A stretch of 21,319 bases of DNA from positions 1 through 21,319 of the forward strand of contig NW_004457598.1 of assembly GCF_000313135.1 (NCBI RefSeq), given 5' to 3'. Position 1 is the stretch's first letter. Each line of letters begins with the position of its first letter. Position numbers and translations under genes: made by a program. Source of the stretch: Acanthamoeba castellanii str. Neff (lineage: Eukaryota; Discosea; Longamoebia; Acanthamoebidae). The notes beneath the pieces were generated by a model. That model had not been told where the DNA came from. It did no database searches and saw only the letters and a program-made list of their open reading frames with translations. Positions 8,407-17,656 of this stretch are shown one piece after another.

Positions 8407-10590
8407 TCAAGCGAATGGGTCGGAGAAGAAGTTTTCTCTCGTCTTCTGGATGTACCGCACCACCAGCATGTTAAAGTCCCTGTCATCATCGCAGCCAATC
8501 GTGATTAGTCATTACGTCAACGGCTCGAGTTGGGCGAGTTAGGTGTCCGTGCCTGATAGCAAAGGCTAGGATGACGTTGTAGAAGAAGTCTGACACTCTT
8601 TTCAGGAGATCCACCACCTCTTTGGCACCCTTCTCCCACTGCACGATCCAATTTTCTGTTTCCGTGGGTGGCACACGATCAATGATTCGGTCAGTGCGCA
8701 ATACAGCAACACCAACAGCAACTGCACCAGCAACGGACGTCAAGGCCGCAACAAGAAGACATGACAGGAAGCAGGTACCGAAATAGGTGGCCTTTTGGAA
8801 GGTCTGGGAGAGCAGCTGGACGTAGGAGTCATCCCTGCGCAGTGATGAGCGATGAGCATAAGAAATGTGTGTGGGGGGGTAAAGAACGATAAGGCAAGAA
8901 CGAAAGCGACAAAACACGACGTACATCTGGCCGCCGGCAAGACCTGTTTTGAGTAGACCAGCTCCTCTCGCCATTCCCTTCAGAATGGACTGGAAAGAGA
9001 AGAGGAGGAGGCAGCGCAGAATGGTCAGGTGATGAGTTGTGGCACACACGCGTTTGGGTGGTTCTCGTGTCTGGCCTACGTACCCCCTCCTTGGATTTGA
9101 TGAACGCCAGGTGGCGCGATAGTCCACTCTGCACGCTATCCAGGACCGAGCATAGCTCCTCCAGTTGCTGTGCGTGTCGTGTGCCGTGTGTGTGTGTGTG
9201 TGTGTGTGTTAAAAACGAGCGTCTGAAGTGCTTGGCTGATGGTGTAAGTACTCGGATGAAGAAGTCTTTGTTGCTGGAATCGTTCGGCGAAAGCTTGGAG
9301 AGGGCTTCGAGCAAAGTCTGCCAAGCACGCACACAATGATGATAAGAAGAAACAGAGCTTGCGCTGCTTTGTGTGTGAGTCATGCGCTCGCGTACCTGGA
9401 GGCCTGCGATCTTTTGCTGCACGCCGTGAATTTGGCGCCTTGCTGGCTCCTGCAAGGCACCGAACGTTTTTTAATCTCCGACATCAAGACCCAGCGATCA
9501 ATTGCAATAATAAATAAATATATATATATAATAAAAACGTACCACACCGTGCGCGAGATGTAGAGCTTCGGTGTGATGAAGCCGCCCGTCGTGATCGTCG
9601 TGTTAAGCACCTGCGGCAAACCACGACCACCACGTGAGCCAAACCCGAACACCCAGATTGCTTTGGCAGTCTCCGCCTAGGCATAAGCGCAAGGGCTAGC
9701 TGTTCACCTTGATGAGCCAGAATGGTCGGGCCAGGTTGGAGATTGGTGGCGCCTCCATCATCTTGGCCGTCTGTGCACGCGCGCACGACGGTAAGAACAA
9801 GAAACGAGAAACAAGAAAAAGGGAAGGAAAAGGAAGGGACACGGTACAGCGGGGTGGATCATCTCCTCCACGAAGTTGACCTTGGCGACCTCCTTGCGGA
9901 CCAGGGTGCCTGCGATTCTTTCGCCGTTAGGGTGGTGGCCACCAAGGCTCTGCCGGCACACAGAGAGAGATTGGGGGGCAAATCTACGCACCGATCCCAC
10001 GCGAGGCGAAGTTGCTGCCCGGCCGCGCTGCCTTCTTTCTGTGGACGAGAAAGCAAAGAGTTGAAGAAGAAGAAGAAGAAGACGACGAAGAGGTTGAGAA
10101 GACAGGACCACATGAATGGAAGAGAAGAAGAGAAGAGAAGAGAAGAGGCGGCGTTACGGGATGCACTTCTCGAGGGCGACGGCGCGTGCACGGTATCGGG
10201 CGATGCGCTCGGCCGCTGCTGGTCGCACCTCGGCGGGCAGGTGCGCCTGCTCCGCCTCCAATGCCACCACCAACTGTTTCGGCCGTTGCCATCATAACAG
10301 CCAAGGACAGGAAACCAAACACGAAAAACTAATATTAATAATCATAATAATGATTAGACGAAGAAAAAACAACGTAAAGAAGAGAATCATTACAATAGAG
10401 ATAATAATCGAAGCACAAATAATAATGAAACAAATATAACGAAGTAATATAACGAAAGCGAAGTGAGGGGGGGGGCGAGCACCTCTTTGTACTTCCAGAG
10501 GGCAGAGACGTACTCGGCGTTGCGGTCGGCTTCGACGGCCACGCGGGCAAGCGCCAACGCGTTCGTTATACGTTGCACTTGCGCGTCCAT
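8407..10590 (-). CDS. MIT-domain protein with uncharacterised C-terminal region
   Basis: Thirteen exons: 10590-10483, 10273-10158, 10038-9988, 9947-9848, 9770-9708, 9610-9548, 9449-9396, 9317-9252, 9167-9084, 8989-8925, 8834-8779, 8655-8553, 8479-8407 (about 333 residues). Exons 1-2 form a three-helix MIT-like domain: QVQRITNALALARVAVEADR, YVSALWKYKE, then RIARYRARAVALEKC. MIT domains bind ESCRT-III tails, so an endosomal or midbody role is likely but inferred. The rest includes NGERIAGTLVRKEVAKVNF, PPISNLARPFWLIK, TTGGFITPKLYISRT, a helical stretch (GVQQKIAGLQTLLEALSKL), GMARGAGLLKTGLAGGQ and a C-terminal helix VVRYIQKTRENFFSDPFA. I know no family name for it. Three junctions are weak. The exon 3/4 junction needs donor GTAGAT and acceptor GAG. 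Exon 6 keeps frame only with donor GTGTGG rather than GTACGT. The last intron fits only as GC-AG. Confidence 0.75.
9186..9209. repeat. (GT)12 microsatellite in intron
   Basis: A perfect GT dinucleotide run inside the intron 9168-9251 of the MIT gene, so CA-rich on the sense strand. Confidence 0.9.
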
Positions 10591-10954
10591 TCTGTTTATC
10601 TAATCTCTTCGCCTTCAATCGTTCGGCCTTGACTGAATTTCACGAAATTAACTTCGACGGCGGCCTGCCGCCTCCTGGGAGGTCTCAAAGATGAGCTCGT
10701 TGGCCCCAAGCACAAATACGAAACTCAAATAAACAAACTAAAATATTTTGAAATATATTATATGGTTATTACGATGAACGAAATTAAATTGTCTACAGTA
10801 AACATGTTTTCACTTGTTTTTTCGCAGGCGTACGAGAATAAAAGGGACAAAGAAAAGGTCAGACCTGTATTCTCGAAACTGTATCGCCGTTATCGGCCAC
10901 CTTCAAGCTTGGCTTTGGGCGCTCCAGGTGGCCACTCCAACTGTGTTTTCTGTC
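10591..10954. promoter_or_regulatory. Divergent AT-rich promoter region, MIT gene and secreted-protein gene
   Basis: 364 bp between head-to-head start codons. It is much more AT-rich than its flanks, especially 10730-10810 (TATATTATA-like sequence near 10753). A GAATAAAAGG element around 10835 sits about 115 bp before the + strand ATG and could be a TATA-like box. Open frames crossing it have no recognisable product. Confidence 0.45.
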
Positions 10955-12198
10955 ATGAAGATCAAGTCACTCTCCACGACGCTGGGGTGCGCCCTCATCT
11001 TTGCCTTCTTTGCGGCCGCGGTGGCGGAGACTGAACCCAAGTACCCCGTATGGCCCGCACAGGTACACTTCACCCTCATATTAATCCATAATATCTCTGT
11101 GCATGAAGCATAACGCTTGTTTCACTGCTTTTTCTGTGTAACACACGCAACATGCACGCGTGCAGTTCACAGTTGACTTTGATGTGCTCGTGCCGGACTA
11201 CGTACGTGGCATCGACCCCTCGCGACACTTGAGCCCATGCGGCTTCTCTTCTTCTCCCGAGATCTGGCAAACTGACATCTCGGCTGTGTTGGACCGTGTC
11301 ACGGCTCGCAATGCAGGGTAAGAACTTTGTGAAGAAGGGCGCCCTGTACTACGACTACAAGACGCAGAGGGCGAGGGCCGATTACTACGACTGGTGCATT
11401 CCGCTTTTCGACGGTACCAGCGGAGGCGGCCCCAACCTCTACAACGAGACCTGCTCCTTCCTCATGACCCCCAAGGGCGCCTTCTTCATCAGGTTCGCCA
11501 AGCTCATCACACACGACACACATGGCACGCACGACACGATACACTTGTTGTCATGACGCACGCTCCTCCCTGATGCAACGCGCGCAGCCCCACGTTCCCG
11601 ATCAAGGAGGACAGATGCTGCTACTTTGCCGACATTCCTCCGCCCACTCCCGACTGGCTGAAGAACACGCGCTACAACACCACTGAGGCATGACACACAC
11701 ACTCACACACACACAACACTCACACATCACTCACACACTTCTCACATCGCGAATGATCATAATGGGCGATGTTGTTGAGCTCACATGTGTGTGCCATGAA
11801 CGTTGGGCTGCTGTGGCGCGCAACGCGCAGGTGCTGAGAGGTCAGGTGTGCGACAAGTGGTGGTTTGCCGGCACGAGCGATCCCGACAACCCCTACTACG
11901 GCTACTGGGACCGCGTCACCGACCAGCGACCGGTTCGATTCCTGGGCCTCTCGTCCATCGGCGTCACCATCCTCGACTACACTGCCTACAAGGTGCCTGC
12001 CATTCCGGGTCTCTCAGTGTCATTTCCCTATTCACACCACCATACAATCCGCAGGCTGGACCCGTGCACGATCCGAGCAGGCTCGACGTGCCGCCGAACT
12101 GCCAGTCCGAGTGCGTTGCGCCGTCGGTCTTGGCCATGACGCGCCGCATGATGAAGCAGAGCGTGCCGCACCTGCCCCTGGTCCCGGTCAGCTTGTGA
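10955..12198 (+). CDS. Secreted Cys-containing protein of unknown family
   Basis: Six exons: 10955-11062, 11166-11201, 11317-11492, 11588-11687, 11831-11992, 12055-12198 (241 residues). The N-terminus is a clear signal peptide, MKIKSLSTT then GCALIFAFFAAAVA, with cleavage likely near residue 25, so the product enters the secretory pathway. The mature part starts FTVDFDVLVPDY and has YYDYKTQRARADYYDWCI, NETCSFLM, RCCYFADIPPPTPDWL, QVCDKWWF, NPYYGYWDRV and a C-terminal NCQSEC pair. The eight or so Cys probably form disulfides. The layout (a YYD-containing strand, paired CC, then a W-rich segment) suggests a soluble lipid- or ligand-binding beta fold, but this is only an impression. Exons 4 and 5 join in phase only with a GC donor at 11688. 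I recognise no named family. Confidence 0.8.
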
Positions 12199-12260
12199 TG
12201 ACGGCCCTGTCTGCAAAAAACAAGAGCCGCATTCCTCGAATGCCAGACAACATAAAAACA

Positions 12261-12271
12261 AATAAAATAAA
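12261..12271 (+). promoter_or_regulatory. Probable poly(A) signal of the secreted-protein gene
   Basis: Two overlapping AATAAA hexamers lie about 62 nt after the stop codon at 12196-12198, within an A-rich stretch and before the next gene on the same strand. Confidence 0.6.
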
Positions 12272-12439
12272 AGAATCATTTTCTTATGCCACCAACGATC
12301 GTAATCCTTGGGAGCCGCGAATTGACAACGCAACACGCGTGCAAGAAAGTTATTGGTGCTGGGTATGGTATCTTCCATCTGCTTACAACAGATGAGATTT
12401 AACATTAACTGGCCACTACAGTTCGCTCTTCTGCAGGAG

Positions 12440-15400
12440 ATGGAAACGGAGCCGGCCCACCCCACCCGCCCGGCTGAGCATCTCCTGGTGGTGGAGGGCA
12501 CCAACAACAGCGGCGACGGCGCCGATGCCCAACGTACGCCCAAGGAAGGGCCGCTTCAACAGGGCACCGGCAAAGGCAAGAAGAAGGAAGAAGGCGATGC
12601 TGCGGTAGTGGCAGCACCCGAAGAAGAGGGTGTGCAGATGGAGGAGGAGGACAAGAAGCAGAGGAAGAGGAAGAGGAGGGAGGAGAAAGAGGGAAGGAGG
12701 GAGTGGAGGCGGGCGCTGCGGGAGAAGGAGGAGGAGTACTGGGACGCCCTGTACGATCGGGGCCGCCGCATGGTGTTCGGCATGGGCCTGCCCCACGACC
12801 CACGGCGCGGCATTCAGCTCCTCCGACGTACGGCTTGCCTTGCTGTGCGCACTGTACACGTTGTGCTGTATTGCTGACTCTGCGACACACGCACACGCAC
12901 ACACGCACACACGCACCACGGCACGCACACGGGTAGGTGCTGCGCGTGAGGCTCGACATGCGCCGGCGCGGTGGGAGCTGCAGTGCCTGATGGCAGTTCA
13001 GCCCTTCGGCGACACTGCCAGCAAACCCGTCGGCCTCACCGACGACTCGGAAGCCGAGGCACCGAGCGAAGGCGACGAAGACGGCGACGAAGTGGAGGCA
13101 GAAGAAGAAGGCGACGACAAACGCCACACTGGCAGCAGCACCAATAAGAAGACGAAGAAGAAGGAACGAGGAATGAAGGAGCGTGAAGAAGAGGAACTCG
13201 AGGAAGAAGATCTCAAGTCGAAGAGGAAGAAGAAGGGCAAAGACAAGAAGAAGAAGAAGACGAAGAAGACGAAGAAGACGAAGAAGACGAACAACGGGGA
13301 AGCAACAGAGATCAAGAAGGAGAAGAAGAGAAAGAAGCACTCGAGCGCGGGCAGCAGCCGCGGGAGTCTTCAGCGCGAGTGTGCCGAGGTCATCAACATC
13401 GGCAGCACGGCCGCTGAGAGTGCTGCTGATGACGACGACGACGACTGGGAGCATAACAGCGCGGAGGACGAGGACGGCGTCGAGCTCGACGAGATTACCG
13501 AGGCCGAGTTCCGGGAGGTCATCGCGGCGATCCAGCGGGTGCGCCTGACCACCCTCCAGCGACTGGGCCAGGCCCGCTCGGCCACGCAGGCCCTCAATGA
13601 GGCAGCCGCGGCGCGGCTGAGCGGCTTCGGCGACGTGGGCGACGCGACCACGGGGCGGCACACCTACGCGATGGACTGGGACAAGGCCGTCAAGGCCTAT
13701 CGGCGCCACGTGAGCCTAGTGGTCGTCGACATCGACGGCGAGGCGCCCGCGCAGGGACCGACCACCACCACTGCAAGCACCAGCGAGACGAAGAGAACGA
13801 AGAGGAGAGACAAAGCCACCACGCCGGCGTGGCGAGGGTCGAGGAGGATCAACCCTCGGTGGGAGAAGATCGCGTCGTACAACCTGGGCCTGTGCTACTT
13901 CAACGGCGAAGGCATCGCGCAGAACATCACTGTCGCCGCGCAGCTCTTCCAACGCGCGGCCGATCTGGGATACATCAACGGCATCAACTCCTTAGGTATG
14001 GCGCGATCACACCACGTCCCTGCCCTCAGCTCCGACACGACCCGTCTGACTGACTTGACTGTTGAATGATTGGTTTGGTTGGGCAGGCCTGTGCTATTAC
14101 CGAGGCCAAGGAGTGGAGCTCAACATCGACAAGGCGCTGAGCCTGTTCAAGCTCGCCGCTGACCGCGGTACGCGCGTGTGCGCCGGTTCCTGGTCCTCTT
14201 TGTTGCCAGCACTCGCCATTATTTACACATTCCACTGCGGCTGGGTTGGTGCTGGTGCTGCCGTTGCTGCAGGCTACGTGATTGCGCAGTACAACCTGGC
14301 CAACTGTCTGGGCACCGGGGCCAACGGGATCTACGAAAAGAACCTGACCACCTCGGCCTGCCTTTATCTTCGCTCCTCCTCCCAGGGTACTTCTTATAAG
14401 CCACTTTTAGGCCCGCTTGCTGTCGAGCAACCCACCCCGACCACCAGAGATGGCCCTAACAACGTGCGCGATTGATTTGTTTGTTCTTTAGGTGATGTGG
14501 CCGCGTTCGCGCATCTCCTGGCCATCACCAGGAACCCGCAGTACTTCGGGAAGAAGGAGGTCGAATACGTCGTACCCACGCTCTTCAACCAATGGTACAC
14601 GCCCCCTTGCTGGATGAACGCTCATGGGTATAGGCCGAGTTTTGAGCTGAGCTGACTCTTGGCTCAGTCTGGCCAAGTGCTGGGAGGAGGGCCTGTTCGG
14701 GCGGCATTCGTGGGAGCGAAACGAAGGCCGGCGAGAGGCGAGCGAACCCCAGGCGGAGGAGCGACAGACGCAGAAGATAACGAAAATGAAAACGAAGACG
14801 AAGACGAAGACGAAGAAGACGAAGAAACAGACGAAGAAGCAAAAGATGCAACTCCAGTCGTCGCTCGAGAGAACGGAGGCCAGAAGGAGCGACGACGGGC
14901 GATTAGAGATGAAGGGCGGTGTGGACAGCTCGGAAGCGGAGGTCGTTCGAGCGAACGCGGCGCACACGTCAAAAGCGAAGAAAAAGAAGAGCAAAAAGAA
15001 GAGGCCAGCGAAAGAGGAGAAGAAGCGAGACAGCCGAAGCAGGGCGAGAGCCAAGGCCAGGCGCAGGCTCGAGGCGGCGGAGAAGGCGGCGGAGGACCGA
15101 CGCGGCTGCCTGCCCCAGGAGATCGTCGCGCGGATGTACGAACGACGCAACACCTGCGTGCGACCCGAGTGCGAGCAGCAGTTCTGGGGCAAGGGCAGGG
15201 TCATGTGGAAGTTTCCGCTCTTCCTTCCCTCACCGTCATCGTCGTCATTATCGTCCTCTTCTCCGTCATCTTCGTCTTCGTTTCCGGCTACATCGACATC
15301 GACATCGACCATGGCGCCCACGCCGTCGTCAGCAGCGCTCGCGTCGGCCCCGCTGCTGTCGCTGCTCTCGCCGGCGGCAACGGCGCCCGGCTTCGGCTCG

Positions 15401-15676
15401 GTGGAGGAGATGGCCACGCGCTACCTGGTCTACTTTGAAGAGGAGGAAAGAATAGAGGCCACCACTGCCGACACCGAAGGCGACGGCGACAGCGGTGACG
15501 CCAACCGCCAGTCAGACCCCAATGGCGTCACAGGAGACAACGACAACGACAGCACCACCAGTCCAGCACCACCACTGCCGTCATCATCACCACCCGAGGG
15601 GAAGGTCATGTGGCGGAAGCTGCTCCTGCCCTTCTGCAGCGTCCACTGCAGTCAGCTCACCACGACCAGTACATGA
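12440..15676 (+). CDS. Sel1-repeat protein with charged low-complexity tracts and a MYND-like zinc-finger end
   Basis: Six exons, all in phase: 12440-12827, 12937-13995, 14087-14167, 14273-14386, 14492-14594, 14668-15676 (917 residues). Sel1-like repeats are short alpha-helical hairpins used as protein scaffolds. The clear ones are ASYNLGLCYFNGEGIAQN to FQRAADLG, NSLGLCYYRGQGVELNID to FKLAADRG, and AQYNLANCLGTGANGI to LRSSSQG. A possible first one, GMGLPHDPRRGIQLL, lies at the end of exon 1. Between the first and later repeats is a long Lys/Glu-rich insert. The last exon has a second Lys-rich tract, then RRNTCVRPECEQQFW and finally FCSVHCSQ, which resembles the (Y/F)CSxxCQ end of a MYND finger. 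A Ser/Thr/Asp-rich insert splits these two halves. In-frame ATGs also exist at 12353, 12365 and 12392; I chose 12440 for its sequence context, not from strong evidence. Confidence 0.85.
13138..13340. repeat. Coding AAG/ACG-rich simple repeat
   Basis: Tracts of AAGAAGACG-type units encode KKTKKTKKTKKT and similar Lys-rich sequence in exon 2 of the Sel1-repeat gene. The strand is almost pure purine, so other frames read as open (Arg-, Glu- or Asp-rich). Confidence 0.85.
14785..14850. repeat. Coding GAA/GAC-ACG simple repeat
   Basis: An ACGAAG-type hexamer array in the last exon of the Sel1-repeat gene. The gene frame reads MKTKTKTKTKKTKK; another frame reads an acidic ENENEDEDEDE run. The gene frame is chosen because it continues without a stop into the zinc-finger motif. 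Confidence 0.8.
15199..15613. repeat. 10-bp direct repeat flanking an in-frame low-complexity insert
   Basis: GGTCATGTGG occurs at 15199-15208 and 15604-15613, exactly 405 bp apart (135 codons). The translated context is also repeated: GKGRVMWK before the insert and EGKVMWRK after it. Between them lies Ser/Thr/Ala/Asp-rich sequence. Removing one copy plus the insert would bring the two halves of the C-terminal Cys motif close together. Confidence 0.8.
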
Positions 15677-15687
15677 AATGGTACCAA

Positions 15688-15693
15688 TTTATT
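15688..15693 (-). promoter_or_regulatory. Probable poly(A) signal of the PLAC8 gene
   Basis: TTTATT on the + strand is AATAAA on the minus strand, about 48 nt after the PLAC8 stop codon. It lies only 12 bp past the convergent Sel1-gene stop, so the two 3' UTRs must overlap or nearly so. Confidence 0.6.
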
Positions 15694-15740
15694 GAGCGAT
15701 GAAAACATGGTGTGTTTTGTTGGCACGCGGCACCCACACC

Positions 15741-16292
15741 CTAGTGGTGGCGGCTTCGCCTGCCGTGGTTCTTCAACTCGCGGCCGTCCTGGGCGATGAC
15801 GCACAGCGTGCAGCACACCACCTTCATGAAGTCCACGCAGTCGTCTCTCTGAATGTCCAACAAATGTGAGTTGCGTGCGGTGCGTTACATGTAAGGCAAC
15901 CGTTGCGTTACCGGATGTAGTGATGGTGGGCGTAGAATATACCCTGTAGTCGAGCTCGCGTCTAATGTTGATGCGGTTCTGGAGGATGAGGCAGGACGGA
16001 CCGATGCCGCCGGAGACCGGCCACCAGGTGGTGCACACGAGGCAGGTGAGACCGCACAGACAGCACCCGGCGCAGGGCAGTGTGCTGTCGTGCGACTCCA
16101 CGTTTCGGCCGAACTGGATGCAGGGGCAGCAGAACGAACAGAGACCTGGGTGGTATGCCAAGGAAGAGATGACGTCATCAAGAGTGAGCCAAGGACTGTC
16201 AACCCGACGGGCTACTGGGGAGAAGAAGTACAGATGTCGCAGTCTGAACAGCAGTCGCACAATCCGGACTCGAAGTCAGCACCGTAGCCCAT
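15741..16292 (-). CDS. PLAC8 family Cys-rich protein
   Basis: Three exons in phase: 16292-16232, 16145-15943, 15848-15741 (123 residues). The PLAC8 domain covers nearly all of it. The N-terminal part is MGYGADFESGLCDCC then DCDICLCSFCCPCIQFGRN. A Cys-rich hydrophobic middle (PCAGCCLCGLTCLVCTTWW) is a likely membrane-inserted segment. The C-terminal signature is CCTLCVIAQDGRELKNH. Plant and animal members act at membranes in cell-number control, metal transport or lipid-related roles, so a membrane protein is the safe reading; no specific function can be assigned. The usual QxxRE motif appears as AQDGREL. The start is the first ATG of this frame. A 5' UTR intron upstream cannot be excluded. 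The gene is divergent from ENY2. Confidence 0.9.
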
Positions 16293-16663
16293 GTTGAAGG
16301 TGAGTCCTAGTCAGGGGTGCGGAAGGGTGAAGGTGTATGTGCAGCAAGAAGAGAAAGAGAACAAACGCTTTCACCGGCGGCGGGCGGGAGGGGTTACCAA
16401 CTTCGACACGAACAGTACCGTCCTGGCAGCTTGCGACCGGAGGATTCCTCGTTGCAACAAGCGAGCAACAGCAACCAACCCTAACACGAGGCAATGCGCT
16501 GCACGGTCGTCTCCTTTTAGGCGCATGTCCGCAAAAATGGTCTACATTCATTTCCCTTTTGTTTCTCGTGTCTGCGCTTTTCTTTGTGAGCGCAAACAAA
16601 CATTCACAGGCGGAACGGCAGGCAAACATCAGTTGGCAATTGCACAACACTTCATTACCGATC
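16293..16663. promoter_or_regulatory. Divergent promoter region between PLAC8 and ENY2
   Basis: 371 bp between head-to-head start codons. I find no convincing exon or TATA element. The longer open frames here lack known motifs. Confidence 0.5.
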
Positions 16664-17553
16664 ATGACGGAGTACGTTAATCGATCCTTGGCGCATGAGA
16701 TTACCACATCTTTTCCTGCCTTTCCTGCAGGATTTTAATTGATATGCCTAATTTATTGAAATATATCTCAATACGTGCAGAGCACAAGTGAGGGCGGCAA
16801 TCAATCAGAAGTTGATTGAATCGGGTGAAAAGGAAAAGTACGCGCTCCTCGTCTTCTCCTTTGCGCTTTGCGCTGTGGTAGCTAGTTCGTTAGTTGTGTC
16901 CTCGGTATTAGAGCAGGACCAGCAATGCTTGACCACGCAACCACCGGGCTGACTTGTCTTTCGTTTGGCGGGTGCTCGCAGGCTGAAGGAAATGCTGCGC
17001 ACAAAGCTGGTCCAGTGCGGATGGCGAGATGAGATGAAGGGCTACTGCCGAGGTACTCCCCACATCCACACTTCTATGTACAGTGCGCACTTGTCGCTGC
17101 CTACGCACACACACAAGCACAGCGCCGACGGCGTGAGTGCACAAACACGCACCGCTGCACGCGCACCGCTGCACACGCACACGCAGAAGCGCATCCTCAC
17201 CAGCTCGGCTCGCGAGACGTATGCTCACGCTTCCTTCCGCACAACGTTCAGAGATCATTCGGCAGAAGGGCGTCGACAAAGTGAACGTGGAGGAGTTGGT
17301 CGAGGAAATCACACCCAAGGGCCGAGGTACGCGCCCTTCCTCCCAAACCCGCCCACGCACTGCGCGCGTCCCTCTGATCGAAAAATCACCCTCGACTGAC
17401 CTTTTTCCTTTTTCTCTCCTTATGTCACATCTTCCTCCTCCTCCTCCTCCTCTTCTTTCTCAACAACGCCCAGCGGCTGTGCCGGCACCAGTCAAGGCGG
17501 AGCTCTTGCAGCGTGTGCGACGCTTCCTGAATACAGCCAATGCACACGCGTGA
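16664..17553 (+). CDS. ENY2: Transcription and mRNA export factor ENY2/Sus1
   Basis: A small all-helical subunit shared by the SAGA deubiquitinase module and the TREX-2 mRNA export complex in the nucleus. Five exons in phase: 16664-16671, 16781-16837, 16982-17052, 17252-17326, 17474-17553 (96 residues, normal for the family). The conserved sequence is collinear with the family: AQVRAAINQKLIESGEKEKL, KLVQCGW, the KGVDKVNVEELVEEITPKGR block, and KAELLQRVRRFL at the end. The first exon holds only ATG ACG GA, that is Met-Thr and two bases of the third codon. The start is fixed by the family N-terminus and by phase. The four introns all have GTAC donors and some are CA-rich. Confidence 0.95.
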
Positions 17554-17577
17554 GGCTGTGATGGCCAATTATTTTAA

Positions 17578-17595
17578 TTTTTTTTTTAAAAAAAA
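17578..17595. repeat. T-run then A-run between convergent genes
   Basis: A T-rich run followed directly by about eight A forms a perfect A/T palindrome core just after the ENY2 stop and 60 bp before the esterase stop on the other strand. It may serve 3' end formation on both strands. No AATAAA is seen for either gene. Confidence 0.55.
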
Positions 17596-17656
17596 CACAC
17601 CACAAACTCTCGGCTGCCGGCACGATCGGTCGATCATCATTGCCATCGATGGCTCT

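Noticed and set aside
10065..10145. GAAGAA-rich tract as a coding repeat
   Set aside because: It falls in intron 10039-10157 of the minus-strand MIT gene, where it is a CTT-rich pyrimidine tract; the frames through it match no protein.
12405..13709. 434-residue open frame on the minus strand
   Set aside because: It is antisense to the Sel1-repeat gene, made of Leu/Val/Phe-rich runs produced by the reverse of Lys/Glu codon repeats; no motif or splice support.
14488..15417. 309-residue open frame on the minus strand
   Set aside because: Antisense to exons 5-6 of the Sel1-repeat gene; Ser/Phe-rich low complexity from the reverse of purine repeats.
14659..15438. 259-residue + strand frame with an acidic ED run
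   Set aside because: Overlaps the Sel1-gene exon in another frame; open only because of purine repeats, and it lacks the Cys motif that the chosen frame reaches.
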